The translations under genes and the position numbers were made by a program. The notes below the pieces were generated by a model. It searched no databases. It was not told where the DNA came from and saw only the letters and a program-made list of their open reading frames with translations. Positions 34,420 through 43,012 of a stretch of 64,000 bases of DNA are shown one piece after another. The stretch comes from Bin103 sp002238925. Lineage in GTDB: Bacteria > Spirochaetota > Spirochaetia > SZUA-6 > Bin103. Within the stretch, counting starts at the first letter, position 1. Every line of letters starts with the position of its first letter. The stretch spans positions 3,410,001 through 3,474,000 of the forward strand of contig OZ242313.1 of NCBI GenBank assembly GCA_965208065.1. The letters are read 5' to 3'.

Positions 34420-35670
34420 ATGAGCGTGATCTCGCGGGCCGTCGAGTCGCTGGTCAAACCGTCGGTCGTGCGTATGCTGCTGGCCTGGGAAAGACGAGAG
34501 TCCGGCGTCGCCTATGACCTCACTTCGCCGGCGGTGCACGAGGATCCGTACGACACCTACCGCCGCTTGCAGGAGGTCGATCCGGTGCACCGCTTGCGCC
34601 TGGTCGACGCCTGGGTGCTGTCGCGCCACCGGGACGTTTCGGCCGTTCTGCGCGATCACCGGCGGTTCGGCAACGCCGGACGCGTTCTGGTCGAGACGGT
34701 ATCGCTGAGCCTCCTCAACCTCGATCCACCCGAGCACACTAGGCTTCGCACGCTGGTCTCCAAGGCATTTACCCCGAGAGCCGTGGCCAAACTGCGCACG
34801 CACGTCGAGGAGGTCACCGCCGGCCTGCTGGACGCCGTGGCCGGGAAGGAACGGTTCGACCTGATCGCGGCGCTCGCCTACCCGCTGCCGGTGACCGTGA
34901 TCGCCGAGATGCTCGGCGTGCGCCCGCGCGACATGGACCGATTCGAGGAGTGGTCCCGTACCCTGGCGCTCAGTGTCGAACCGATGCTCGGTCGTGACCA
35001 GATCCAGCGCGTCAAGGCGGCGGCCGAGGAAGCATACCAGTACTTCGAGACGATCATCGCCGAGCGGCGCCGCGCTCCGCAAGACGACCTGGTAACCGCG
35101 CTGGTAGCCGCCGAGGAGGAAGGCGACCGGCTGACCCACGAGGAACTGCTTTCGGTGATGCTGTTGATCCTGGTCGCGGGAAACGACACCACGCGCAACC
35201 TTATCGGCAACGGCATGCTGGCGCTGCTCAGGAATCCTGGCCAGCTTCGGCGTCTGAGAGACCACCCGGAACTGCTGGAGTCGGCCGTCGACGAGTTGCT
35301 GCGCTACGACAGCCCGATCCAGCTCAACGGCCGCCTGGCGCTGGAAGATATCGAGATCGGCGGAAAGCGGATCCGCGCCCGCCAGTTGGTAATCTCCATC
35401 ATCGGCGCGGCGAACCGCGACCCCGAGGCGTTCGCCGAGCCCGACGTGCTGGACATCGGACGCCAGGACAATAATCACCTGTCGTTCGGGCGCGGCATCC
35501 ACTACTGCATCGGGGCACCGCTGGCCCTCCTGGAAGCGCGTATAGCGTTTGCCGCGTTGCTCGACCGCTTCGCCACGATCCGTCTGGCCGCCGAGCCCCG
35601 TCACCGGGAAAGCGCCGTTCTGCGCGGCGTCGAGCACCTGTGGATCGAAGTCGAGCCGTCCCGACGGTGA
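34420..35670 (+). CDS. cytochrome P450
   Basis: A 416-residue soluble bacterial P450 (CYP107-like layout) that would hydroxylate a small organic substrate using O2 and electrons from a ferredoxin pair. Visible: I-helix AGNDTT at 253-258, ExxR as ELLR at 292-295, heme-binding FGRGIHYCIG at 356-365 with the iron ligand Cys363. No membrane anchor. No ferredoxin or reductase lies nearby, so electrons come from elsewhere. It ends six bases before the convergent VOC gene. Substrate unknown. Confidence 0.93.
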   Translation: MSVISRAVESLVKPSVVRMLLAWERRESGVAYDLTSPAVHEDPYDTYRRLQEVDPVHRLRLVDAWVLSRHRDVSAVLRDHRRFGNAGRVLVETVSLSLLNLDPPEHTRLRTLVSKAFTPRAVAKLRTHVEEVTAGLLDAVAGKERFDLIAALAYPLPVTVIAEMLGVRPRDMDRFEEWSRTLALSVEPMLGRDQIQRVKAAAEEAYQYFETIIAERRRAPQDDLVTALVAAEEEGDRLTHEELLSVMLLILVAGNDTTRNLIGNGMLALLRNPGQLRRLRDHPELLESAVDELLRYDSPIQLNGRLALEDIEIGGKRIRARQLVISIIGAANRDPEAFAEPDVLDIGRQDNNHLSFGRGIHYCIGAPLALLEARIAFAALLDRFATIRLAAEPRHRESAVLRGVEHLWIEVEPSRR

Positions 35671-35675
35671 CCGTA

Positions 35676-36068
35676 CTACTCGGCGGCGGTGCCCGGCTTG
35701 GGAAAGAACTGGTCGATCAGGATGGCGTTGCCATCCGGGTCGCGGAAGGCGATGTGGGCGGGACCGGTGCCGTCCGGATCGGTATCGGTGGTCAACTCGA
35801 TACCCGCGGCGGCCAGCGACGCACGGATTTCCCTGATGTCGGTGAACCGGTCGAGCGGTGATCCGCCCTGCCGCATACCGGGGTTGAAGGTGAGAATGTT
35901 GCCCTCGAACATGCCTTGAAACAGGCCGATCGTGGCGCCGCCGTTGACCATGATCAGGTAGCCCTTGCCATCCCCGCCGGTGCGGACAAAGCCGAGTTTC
36001 TCGTAGAATGCCTGCGCCGCCTGCAGGTCCTTGACCGCCAGGCTGACCGAGAACGCACCGAGTTCCAT
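35676..36068 (-). CDS. VOC family (glyoxalase/bleomycin-resistance fold) protein
   Basis: 130 residues from the ATG at 36068 (MELGAFSVSLAVKDLQAAQA); the frame is open further upstream but loses similarity. It has the paired beta-alpha-beta-beta-beta modules of the VOC fold: SLAVKDLQAAQAFYEKLGF at the start, and GPAHIAFRDPDGNAILIDQF near the end with the DPDGN turn and metal-site Glu position occupied by Asp. Members are isomerases, dioxygenases or drug-binding proteins. Convergent with the P450. Substrate unknown. Confidence 0.85.
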   Translation of the reverse strand: MELGAFSVSLAVKDLQAAQAFYEKLGFVRTGGDGKGYLIMVNGGATIGLFQGMFEGNILTFNPGMRQGGSPLDRFTDIREIRASLAAAGIELTTDTDPDGTGPAHIAFRDPDGNAILIDQFFPKPGTAAE

Positions 36069-36244
36069 GCCGCGCCAATCTACCACAGAGCACGGCTTGC
36101 GACACGGCACTGCTCGCGCTACCCGACCGCGCCTCCTGTCGCTATTCGCCGGCACTGGCGCGCCTGGCGTGCCCCCGTTCCTTGACGGAGCACGCCCGTT
36201 GGTGTAGTTCAGATGCGGATCGACAATCAGAGGAGGATTTCGTT

Positions 36245-38170
36245 TTGAAGAGAGTATTGATGATCGTGGCGCTGCTGGCGGCGGGCGCCGGGCTGGCGGT
36301 GGCCAGCGGGCAGGAGGACGCGTCCGGCGCTGCCAGCGAGCCGATGGCGGCCAGTGGAGCGGGCGGCTATCTGGAGGCGCCGATGCTCGCCGAGCGCGTT
36401 GCGGCCGGGGAGCTGCCGCCGGTGAATGAGCGGCTGCCGGAGAGTCCGCTGGTGCTGACGCTGGAGCGCAGCGCGGCGCCGGACGGCATGCTGGACGAAC
36501 TGAAGGTCGGCAGCTACGGCGGCACCGTGCGGCTGATCAACCTGGCGCCCAATTTCGCGCCGGAGATGTACTTCATGACACTGGAGACGATGCTGTCGCG
36601 GCCCGGATGGATCAGCATGGAACACCCGCTCACCGGCAACGTCTTCGAGAGCTACGAGATCAGCCCCGACAAGACCACCTTCACGTTCCACATGCGGCAC
36701 GGCATGCGCTGGTCGGACGGCGAGCCGCTCACCACCGAGGACGTGGCGTTCTACCACGAGGACATCCTGCACAACGAGCAGCTCACCCCCAATATCGCCA
36801 GCCGCTACCGGTCCGGGCTCGCACCGACCGGCGATGTCTACCAGTTTGAGGTAATCGACGACTACACGTGGCGCATCACGTTCAGCGAGCCGACGCCCGG
36901 CTTCCTGGACGAGGTGAACAAGCCGTGGCTGGACTACACGCTGTTCCTGCAGCCCAAGCATTACCTGGCGCAATTCCACGCCGACTACGCGGACGCCGAC
37001 GACCTGGCCGCCAAGATTGCCGCCGCCGACCTGCTGGCCGACGAGTGGCCGCGCCTGTTCAACCTCAAGATGCTCACCCCGTGGGAGGGCAAGACCCCGG
37101 ACGTGATTGATATTCCGGTGCTGCACCCGTGGCGGGTAACCAGCAGCTCGCCGACGCAGACCGTGTTCGAGCGCAACCCCTATTACTTCAAGGTGGACGC
37201 CGCCGGCAACCAGCTGCCCTACATCGACCGCATCGTCAGCACCAAGGTGGAGGGGCCGGAGGGCGCCAACCTGAAGATCATCGCCGGCGAGGTGGACCTG
37301 GCCGACGAGCTGGCCAAGATTTCGTCGCTGCCGCTGTACCGCGAGAACGAGGGCAACGGATACCTGGCGCTCGCTTCCGGCGTTCCGTACAACCCGGTCG
37401 TGCACGCCTTCAACTTCGGCTACGAGGATCCGGTGTGGCGCCAACTCGCCGATGACGTACGCTTCCGGAGCGCGCTCAACCTGGCGATCAACCGCGACGA
37501 GATCATCGAGGCGGTGTACTACGGGTTCGCCTCGCCGCCGGTGTGGATCCCCGCGGAATTCAACCCCGAGGAAGCCAACCGGCTGCTCGACGAGGTGGGC
37601 CTGGACAAGCGCGACAACGACGGCTGGCGCCTGCGCCCCGACGGCGAGCGCTTCGAGATCAACCTGGAAGTGGCGGCGCACCTGCCGGACACGGTGCCGG
37701 CCAACGAGCTGATCGCCGAGCACTACAAGGCGGTGGGCATATTCACCACCCTCAAGGTGGTGGAAATCGGCCTGCTGTTCGAGCACCGCAACGCCAATCA
37801 ACTGCAAATCGACACGGTATGGAACGAGGCCACCACGATGCACGCGTTCGGCCACGCCCGCCATCACCTGATTCATCACATTCCGGTGTGGAACCAGTGG
37901 TACAACTCCGGCGGCAGCGCGGGCGAGGAGCCGCCCGAGTGGTTCCAGGAACTGTACGATCTCGGCATCGCCATCGGCCCCGGCATCCCGTGGGACCAGG
38001 AGATTGTCGACCGCTACCAGCAGACCTTCTACGACACCATCCCGCAGATCAACGCGACCTACAATCCCGGCACCGTGCTGATCGTCAACGGGAATCTCGA
38101 CAACGTGTTCACCAAAGGGGTGGCGCAGTGGGTGATCTACAGCGCCGAGCAGCTCTTCTACGGGAACTGA
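36245..38170 (+). CDS. ABC transporter substrate-binding protein (Dpp/Opp family 5)
   Basis: 641 residues from TTG 36245, which has a strong AGAGGAGGA eight bases upstream. A signal sequence (LKRVLMIVALLAAGAGLAVA) leads to SGQEDASG. The family 5 core begins about residue 100 (KVGSYGGTVRLIN), with TFTFHMRHGMRWSDGEPLTT as the conserved family motif and NLAINRDEIIEAVYYG later. It captures peptides, oligosaccharides or other oligomers in the periplasm for the two permeases downstream. The N-terminus resembles proteins from Spirochaetota. Ligand unknown. Confidence 0.9.
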   Translation: MKRVLMIVALLAAGAGLAVASGQEDASGAASEPMAASGAGGYLEAPMLAERVAAGELPPVNERLPESPLVLTLERSAAPDGMLDELKVGSYGGTVRLINLAPNFAPEMYFMTLETMLSRPGWISMEHPLTGNVFESYEISPDKTTFTFHMRHGMRWSDGEPLTTEDVAFYHEDILHNEQLTPNIASRYRSGLAPTGDVYQFEVIDDYTWRITFSEPTPGFLDEVNKPWLDYTLFLQPKHYLAQFHADYADADDLAAKIAAADLLADEWPRLFNLKMLTPWEGKTPDVIDIPVLHPWRVTSSSPTQTVFERNPYYFKVDAAGNQLPYIDRIVSTKVEGPEGANLKIIAGEVDLADELAKISSLPLYRENEGNGYLALASGVPYNPVVHAFNFGYEDPVWRQLADDVRFRSALNLAINRDEIIEAVYYGFASPPVWIPAEFNPEEANRLLDEVGLDKRDNDGWRLRPDGERFEINLEVAAHLPDTVPANELIAEHYKAVGIFTTLKVVEIGLLFEHRNANQLQIDTVWNEATTMHAFGHARHHLIHHIPVWNQWYNSGGSAGEEPPEWFQELYDLGIAIGPGIPWDQEIVDRYQQTFYDTIPQINATYNPGTVLIVNGNLDNVFTKGVAQWVIYSAEQLFYGN

Positions 38171-38185
38171 CGGCGTGCACCGCTG

Positions 38186-38220
38186 CGGCGGCGCGGCGGC
38201 GCTAGGGCGTCGCGCCGCCG
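38186..38220 (+). promoter_or_regulatory. intercistronic GC hairpin between binding protein and permease
   Basis: CGGCGGCGCG (38186-38195) and CGCGCCGCCG (38211-38220) are perfect 10-bp arms around a 15-base loop, starting 15 bases after the binding-protein stop and ending seven bases before the permease GTG. There is no T-run. Such hairpins usually protect the upstream transcript and raise binding-protein levels over permeases. Confidence 0.6.
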
Positions 38221-38227
38221 GTTACCG

Positions 38228-39226
38228 GTGCTGGTTTACATAGCGCGGCGGGTTGCGGCGTTCGTGCCGCTCCTGCTGCTGGTCTCGGCGGTGAGCTTCT
38301 TGATCATTGAGCTGCCGCCGGGCGACTATCTCACCTCCTACATCATCGCGCTGGAGGCGCAGGGCAACCGGGTCAGCGAGGCGCAGGTCGCCAACCTGGC
38401 CGCGTACTACGGACTCGACCAGCCGGTTCACGCTCGCTACCTGACGTGGATGCGCAACATCGTCACGCGCGGCAACCTGGGCTGGTCGTTCGCCCACGAC
38501 CGGCCGGTGTCGGTGGTTATCGGAGAACGCCTGGGGCTGACCCTGCTGGTGGCGATCACCACCCTGATCTTCACTTACCTGGTGGCGGTGCCGATCGGGG
38601 TGTTCTCGGCGGTGCGCCAGTATTCTTTTTTCGATTACTTCTGGACCTTCTGGGGGTTCGCCGGGCTGGCCATACCCAACTTTCTGCTCGCCCTGGTGCT
38701 GCTGTGGATTTCGTTCCGCTACTTCGGCGTCGCCATCACCGGGCTGTTCGGGCCCGAATTCGTGGATGCGCCGTGGAGCTTGGCGCGGGTGTGGAACATG
38801 CTGCAGCGGCTGTGGGCGCCAGTGCTGGTGGTGGGTTCCGCCGGGATGGCGGCGCTGATCCGGATCATGCGCGCCACCCTGCTCGATGAGCTGCGCAAGC
38901 AGTACGTGGTAACCGCGCGCGCCAAGGGGGTCAGCGAGCGCCACCTGCTGTTCAAGTACCCGGTGCGGCTGGCGATCAACCCGATCATCAGCGGCATCGG
39001 CTGGCTGCTGCCGAGCATCATCTCCGGCGCCACCATCACCTCCATCGTGCTCAACCTGCCCACCACCGGGCCGGTGCTGCTCGGCGCGCTGGTGGCGCAG
39101 GACATGTACCTGGCCGGCAGCTTCATCATGGTGCTGTCCGCCCTGGTGCTGGTTGGCAATCTGATCTCGGACATCGTGCTGGCCTGGGTCGATCCACGCA
39201 TCCGGTTCGACGAGATAGAAGCATGA
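38228..39226 (+). CDS. ABC transporter permease (DppB-like)
   Basis: 332 residues from GTG 38228. It has an N-terminal membrane segment (VAAFVPLLLLVSAVSFLIIE), an approximately 70-residue external loop, then five more. The EAA loop for ATPase contact reads RAKGVSERHLLFKYPVRLAI. It pairs with the next permease, whose start overlaps its stop as ATGA. No ATP-binding gene follows. Confidence 0.92.
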   Translation: MLVYIARRVAAFVPLLLLVSAVSFLIIELPPGDYLTSYIIALEAQGNRVSEAQVANLAAYYGLDQPVHARYLTWMRNIVTRGNLGWSFAHDRPVSVVIGERLGLTLLVAITTLIFTYLVAVPIGVFSAVRQYSFFDYFWTFWGFAGLAIPNFLLALVLLWISFRYFGVAITGLFGPEFVDAPWSLARVWNMLQRLWAPVLVVGSAGMAALIRIMRATLLDELRKQYVVTARAKGVSERHLLFKYPVRLAINPIISGIGWLLPSIISGATITSIVLNLPTTGPVLLGALVAQDMYLAGSFIMVLSALVLVGNLISDIVLAWVDPRIRFDEIEA

Positions 39227-40353
39227 GCGCCACAACCCGCGGCCGCACCGCCGACGAGAGCTACTACGTCGCCTCGCAGTGGCAGATGATGTGGTGGAAG
39301 TTCCGCCGCCACCGGCTGGCGGTGGTGGCCGGACCGCTGCTGGCCGCCATCTACCTGCTGGCGCTGTTCGCCGACTTCGTGGCCCCGTACACCGCGACCA
39401 CGCGCTTTCCGGACTACCTGAGCGCGCCGCCCAACCGCATCCGCGTGCTCGGCGCCGGCGGCGGCGGCGGGGGCGAAGCGCCGGGCGGGCCGTACGTGTA
39501 CGGGCTGCGGGTGGAGCGCCATCCGCACACGATGCGCAAGATCTACGAACCGGACCGCGACGTGCGTTACCGGGTGCGCTTTCTGGCCGCCGGCGAAGAG
39601 TACCGCTTCTGGGGCACGTTCAAGACCCGCCTCCACCTGTTCGTGCCCGCCGAGGAGGGCGCGCCGCTGTTTCTGTTCGGCACCGACCGGCTCGGCCGCG
39701 ACCTGTTCTCGCGCGTGCTGTACGCGGCGCGCATCTCGCTGTCGATCGGCCTGGTGGGGGTGTTGATCAGCACCGTGCTGGGGGTGCTGCTCGGCGGCGT
39801 GGCCGGCTACTTCGGCGGCGTGGTGGACCGCGTCGTGATGCGCTTGGTCGACCTGCTCGCCTCCATTCCGACCATCCCGCTGTGGATGGGGCTGGCGGCG
39901 GCGGTGCCGCGGCAGTGGTCGGTGCTCACCACCTACTTCGCCATTACCCTGATCCTGTCGCTGGTGGGTTGGACCCACCTCGCCCGCGTGGTGCGCGGCA
40001 GCTTCCTGTCGCTGCGCGAGCAGGATTTCGTGATGGCGGCGGTGGTGGCGGCGGCGAGCGAGCGCGCCATCATCTTCGGCCACCTGCTGCCGTCGTTCCT
40101 GAGCTACGTGATCGTGTCGCTGACGCTGGCGGTGCCGGGGATGATCCTGGGCGAGACCGCGCTCAGCTTCCTGGGCCTGGGCATCCAGCCGCCGGCGGTA
40201 AGCTGGGGCACGCTGCTGCAGGACGCGCAGAACTTCCAGGCGGTGTCGCGGCAGCCGTGGCTGCTGATCCCGTGCCTGTTCGTGGTGGTCACCGTGCTGC
40301 TGTACAACTTCCTCGGCGACGGCCTGCGCGACGCCGCCGACCCCTATTCGTAG
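39223..40353 (+). CDS. ABC transporter permease (DppC-like)
   Basis: 376 residues, coupled to the upstream permease by ATGA. The N-terminal helix (LAVVAGPLLAAIYLLALFAD) is followed by an enlarged external loop of about 100 residues with a Gly-rich stretch (LGAGGGGGGEAPGGP), longer than in E. coli DppC. LFGTDRLGRDLFSRVLYAAR leads into the conserved transmembrane domain. The EAA loop lies around AAVVAAASERAIIFGHLLP. The end is DGLRDAADPYS. The enlarged loop may contact the unusually large binding protein. Confidence 0.92.
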   Translation: MSATTRGRTADESYYVASQWQMMWWKFRRHRLAVVAGPLLAAIYLLALFADFVAPYTATTRFPDYLSAPPNRIRVLGAGGGGGGEAPGGPYVYGLRVERHPHTMRKIYEPDRDVRYRVRFLAAGEEYRFWGTFKTRLHLFVPAEEGAPLFLFGTDRLGRDLFSRVLYAARISLSIGLVGVLISTVLGVLLGGVAGYFGGVVDRVVMRLVDLLASIPTIPLWMGLAAAVPRQWSVLTTYFAITLILSLVGWTHLARVVRGSFLSLREQDFVMAAVVAAASERAIIFGHLLPSFLSYVIVSLTLAVPGMILGETALSFLGLGIQPPAVSWGTLLQDAQNFQAVSRQPWLLIPCLFVVVTVLLYNFLGDGLRDAADPYS

Positions 40354-40416
40354 GCAGCCCGCTTCGGCGCCACGCTTGTTCATCACGCGGCACCGGGTTC
40401 TCTGAGTTGCGGTGCT

Positions 40417-40437
40417 GCCGACCCCTACTCGTAGGCA
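40417..40437 (+). repeat. duplicated permease 3' tail (scar)
   Basis: This matches 40336-40356, the last codons and stop of the DppC-like gene, at 20 of 21 bases. Read in frame it gives GAADPYS and TAG, the same C-terminus, so it looks like the last trace of a tandem permease copy that was deleted. Confidence 0.55.
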
Positions 40438-40492
40438 AGACACCGATGGCGGAATGATCGGCTGCCTGCTACGCTCGCCGGCGGAGGTGACG

Positions 40493-41299
40493 ATGGCACA
40501 GCAGGGGAATGAGGCGTGGCGGCTGGATGGCCGGGTGGCGCTGATCGCCGGCGGGGCCGGCGCGATGGGGTCCGCCACGGCGCGCCGGATGGCGGCCGCG
40601 GGGGCTCGGGTGGCGGTGGCCGATATTCGCCATGCTGCCGTTGAGGCGGTGGCCGGTGAGCTGACCGAGGCCGGCCACGAGGCGGTGGCGGTGCCGCTCG
40701 ATGCCGCCGCTGCGGACACCTGGCAGGCGGCGGTGGAGCAGGTTGAGGCGCGCTTCGGGTCGCTCACCACCATGGTCTACCTGGCCGGCGGCAACCACCG
40801 CATCAGCTACGACGCCATGACCGAGGCGCAGTTCCGGCGCATCATCGAACTGAACCTGACCGGCATTTTCATTGGCATCAAGGCGGTGGTGCCGGCGATG
40901 CGGCGGGCCGGCGGCGGCTGCATCCTCACTGTCGGCTCGCTGGCCTCGCTGCGCGCCGGCGGCGGCGCGCCCGCCTACGCGTGCAGCAAGTTTGGCGTCA
41001 ACGCCCTGACCGCCATCACCGCCCGCGCCTACGCCGAAGACGGCATCCGCTGCTGCCAGGTCAACCCCGGGCACGTGGACACGCCGTTCCTGCGCGCCTC
41101 CACCGACTACAGCCCCAACGACTGGTCCACCTCGCTCGACAACCCGGCCAACTACGAACGCCGCCGCCGGGCGACCGCGCTCGGGCGGCTGAATCAGCCG
41201 GAGGAGATCGCCGAGGCGTTCGCCTTCCTGGCTTCCGACGCGGCGGCGATGATCACCGGCTCGGCGATCACCGTGGACGGCGGCGCCGCCCTGACTTGA
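40493..41299 (+). CDS. short-chain dehydrogenase/reductase (SDR)
   Basis: 268 residues from ATG 40493, with GGAGGTG upstream. It is a classical SDR: nucleotide site GGAGAMGS (TGxxxGxG variant) near residue 20, an Asp (VAVADIRHA) that favours NAD, YLAGGNHR in place of NNAG, Ser in LTVGSLASL, YACSK as catalytic YxxxK, and C-terminal MITGSAITVDGGAALT. It oxidises or reduces a hydroxyl/keto substrate, possibly a sugar or sugar acid in view of the aldolase and lactonase beside it. Confidence 0.9.
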   Translation: MAQQGNEAWRLDGRVALIAGGAGAMGSATARRMAAAGARVAVADIRHAAVEAVAGELTEAGHEAVAVPLDAAAADTWQAAVEQVEARFGSLTTMVYLAGGNHRISYDAMTEAQFRRIIELNLTGIFIGIKAVVPAMRRAGGGCILTVGSLASLRAGGGAPAYACSKFGVNALTAITARAYAEDGIRCCQVNPGHVDTPFLRASTDYSPNDWSTSLDNPANYERRRRATALGRLNQPEEIAEAFAFLASDAAAMITGSAITVDGGAALT

Positions 41300-41313
41300 C
41301 CTGACCGGCGCGC

Positions 41314-42039
41314 TCAGCTCGCCCCGGCTTCGAGCAGCATGGTCACGCCCATGTCGTGGTAGGGCGCGGGGTCGTCGCCGGCCGTGATGCGCATGCACAC
41401 CTGCTTGCCGGTGCCCTGCAGATCGTTCGCCAGGTAGCGCACGCAGTCGTCGACGCTCTGCAAGGGGTGGTTGGGGTGGCGCTGAATGTCGAAGTTCATG
41501 TCGGCGGGACCGATGGTGAAGAAATCCACGCCGTCCTTGGCAAATCGGCGCGCCGCGTTGGTGGCTGCCGCGATCGACTCGATCTGCATCGCCAGGGTGC
41601 CGGTTTGCTGCCAATACGCGGCGTACTCGTCCAGCCCCTGGTCATCCCAACCGAGGCGCGCCGCGCCGCCCCAACTGCGCACCCCGAACGGCGGGTAGTA
41701 GAAGTTGGCCACCGCCTCGTCGACCGTGGCCTCGGTCTCCACCTGCGGCACCTCGATGCCGGCGGGGCCCAAATCCAGGAAGTTGCCGACCAGCCAGGTG
41801 AGCCGCGTGTGCTTGAGGCGAAACACCACCGGCACCCCCACCTCGGCCGCGGCGGCGCAGAACTCCACCAGGAGATGTTCGCTGAACGGCGAGTGCTGGG
41901 CATCCACCCACACGAAGTCGTAGGGCCTGCGGGAGACGATGCCGCGCAGCCAGTCGGCGTCGGGGCGCATCGCGAGCGAAGCGCCGAACAGTTGTTCGCC
42001 GTCGCGGATGCGCTGCTTGAGGGTCTTCGTTGCGGTCAT
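41314..42039 (-). CDS. HpcH/HpaI-family aldolase
   Basis: 241 residues from the ATG at 42039. A class II (metal-dependent) aldolase that splits 2-keto-3-deoxy sugar acids or related compounds into pyruvate and an aldehyde. Motifs: DFVWVDAQHSPFS at the start of the barrel with the catalytic His, VVFRLKHT with Arg, GPAGIEVPQVET with the metal Glu, FYYPPFGVRSWGG and FFTIGPADMNFD. Length and motif order match 2-keto-3-deoxy-L-rhamnonate and 4-hydroxy-2-oxoheptanedioate aldolases. Convergent with the SDR. Confidence 0.9.
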   Translation of the reverse strand: MTATKTLKQRIRDGEQLFGASLAMRPDADWLRGIVSRRPYDFVWVDAQHSPFSEHLLVEFCAAAAEVGVPVVFRLKHTRLTWLVGNFLDLGPAGIEVPQVETEATVDEAVANFYYPPFGVRSWGGAARLGWDDQGLDEYAAYWQQTGTLAMQIESIAAATNAARRFAKDGVDFFTIGPADMNFDIQRHPNHPLQSVDDCVRYLANDLQGTGKQVCMRITAGDDPAPYHDMGVTMLLEAGAS

Positions 42040-42113
42040 GGACCGGACTGTACCACACCACCACACCCCAGCGTATGGCATTCCCGGCAGCTCCCGATGT
42101 ACGATGGCCACGC

Positions 42114-42989
42114 ATGGAACGGCACATTGAAACGGTAGTGCGGCGTCCGTCACTGGTCGGTGAGGGCGCCATCTGGGACAGCGGGCGCAGGGTACTCTAC
42201 TGGGTGGACATCATCGGCCAGAAGGTGTTCGTGTACGATCCGGCCACCGGCGGCAACCGCGGAATCGACACCCTGCAGGCGGTGGGCACGGTGGTGCCGC
42301 GCGCCTCGGGCGGACTGATCGTGGCCCTGCACAATGGCTTCGCGAGCCTCGACCCGGACAGCGGGCTGATGCGGCCGATCGCGGACCCGGAACGCGACAT
42401 TCCGGCCAACCGGTTCAACGACGGCAAGTGCGACCCCGCCGGGCGGCTGTGGGCCGGCACCATGGAGTTCGACGGCGAACCGGACCGCGGAGCGCTGTAC
42501 TGCCTGGACACCGACGGCACCGTGTCGCGCAAGTTCGGCAACGTCACCATCTCCAACGGCATCGTGTGGAGCCTCGACCAGCGCACCATGTACTACGTCG
42601 ACACCGGCCGCAACAACGTCCGCGCCTGGGACTACGACGCGGCGAGCGGGGAGATCGACAACGAACGGGTCACCGTGACCAACGAGGGCAGCGGACACTT
42701 CGACGGCATGACCATGGATGCGGAGGGCATGGTGTGGATTGCCCTGTTCGGCGGCTCCGCGGTGCGCCGCTACAACCCGGCGAGCGGCGAGTTGCTCGAC
42801 ACCATCGACCTGCCGATGAGCCAGATCACTTCCTGTGCATTCGGCGGCGACGACCTGACCGACCTGTACATCACCTCCGCCTGCCTGCGCATGAGCGAAA
42901 GCGAGCGCTCCGCCGAACCCCTCGCCGGCTCCCTGGTCAAAACGGTCCCCGGCGTCAAAGGCCTCCCCGCCACCCCCTACGCCGGCTAA
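42114..42989 (+). CDS. SMP-30/gluconolactonase family protein
   Basis: 291 residues from ATG 42114. A six-bladed beta-propeller hydrolase that opens sugar lactones with one divalent metal. Visible: SLVGEGAIWDSGRRVLYWVD (Glu metal ligand), PANRFNDGKCDPAGRLWAGT (Asn/Asp ligands), VTISNGIVWSLDQRTMYYVD and GHFDGMTMDAEGMVWIALF. Cytoplasmic, no signal. Divergent from the aldolase; the two promoters must share about 75 bp. Confidence 0.92.
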   Translation: MERHIETVVRRPSLVGEGAIWDSGRRVLYWVDIIGQKVFVYDPATGGNRGIDTLQAVGTVVPRASGGLIVALHNGFASLDPDSGLMRPIADPERDIPANRFNDGKCDPAGRLWAGTMEFDGEPDRGALYCLDTDGTVSRKFGNVTISNGIVWSLDQRTMYYVDTGRNNVRAWDYDAASGEIDNERVTVTNEGSGHFDGMTMDAEGMVWIALFGGSAVRRYNPASGELLDTIDLPMSQITSCAFGGDDLTDLYITSACLRMSESERSAEPLAGSLVKTVPGVKGLPATPYAG

Positions 42990-43012
42990 CGCCACCGTTT
43001 CCGGTCAGTCGG

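Noticed and set aside
34171..36105. Long minus-strand frame of 644 codons opposite the P450
   Set aside because: It is the shadow of the P450 and the VOC gene in GC-rich DNA; composition is Arg/Gly/His-rich and no family fits.
38719..40773. Long minus-strand frame opposite the DppB/DppC genes
   Set aside because: Shadow frame full of Arg, His and Ala; the plus-strand permeases are certain.
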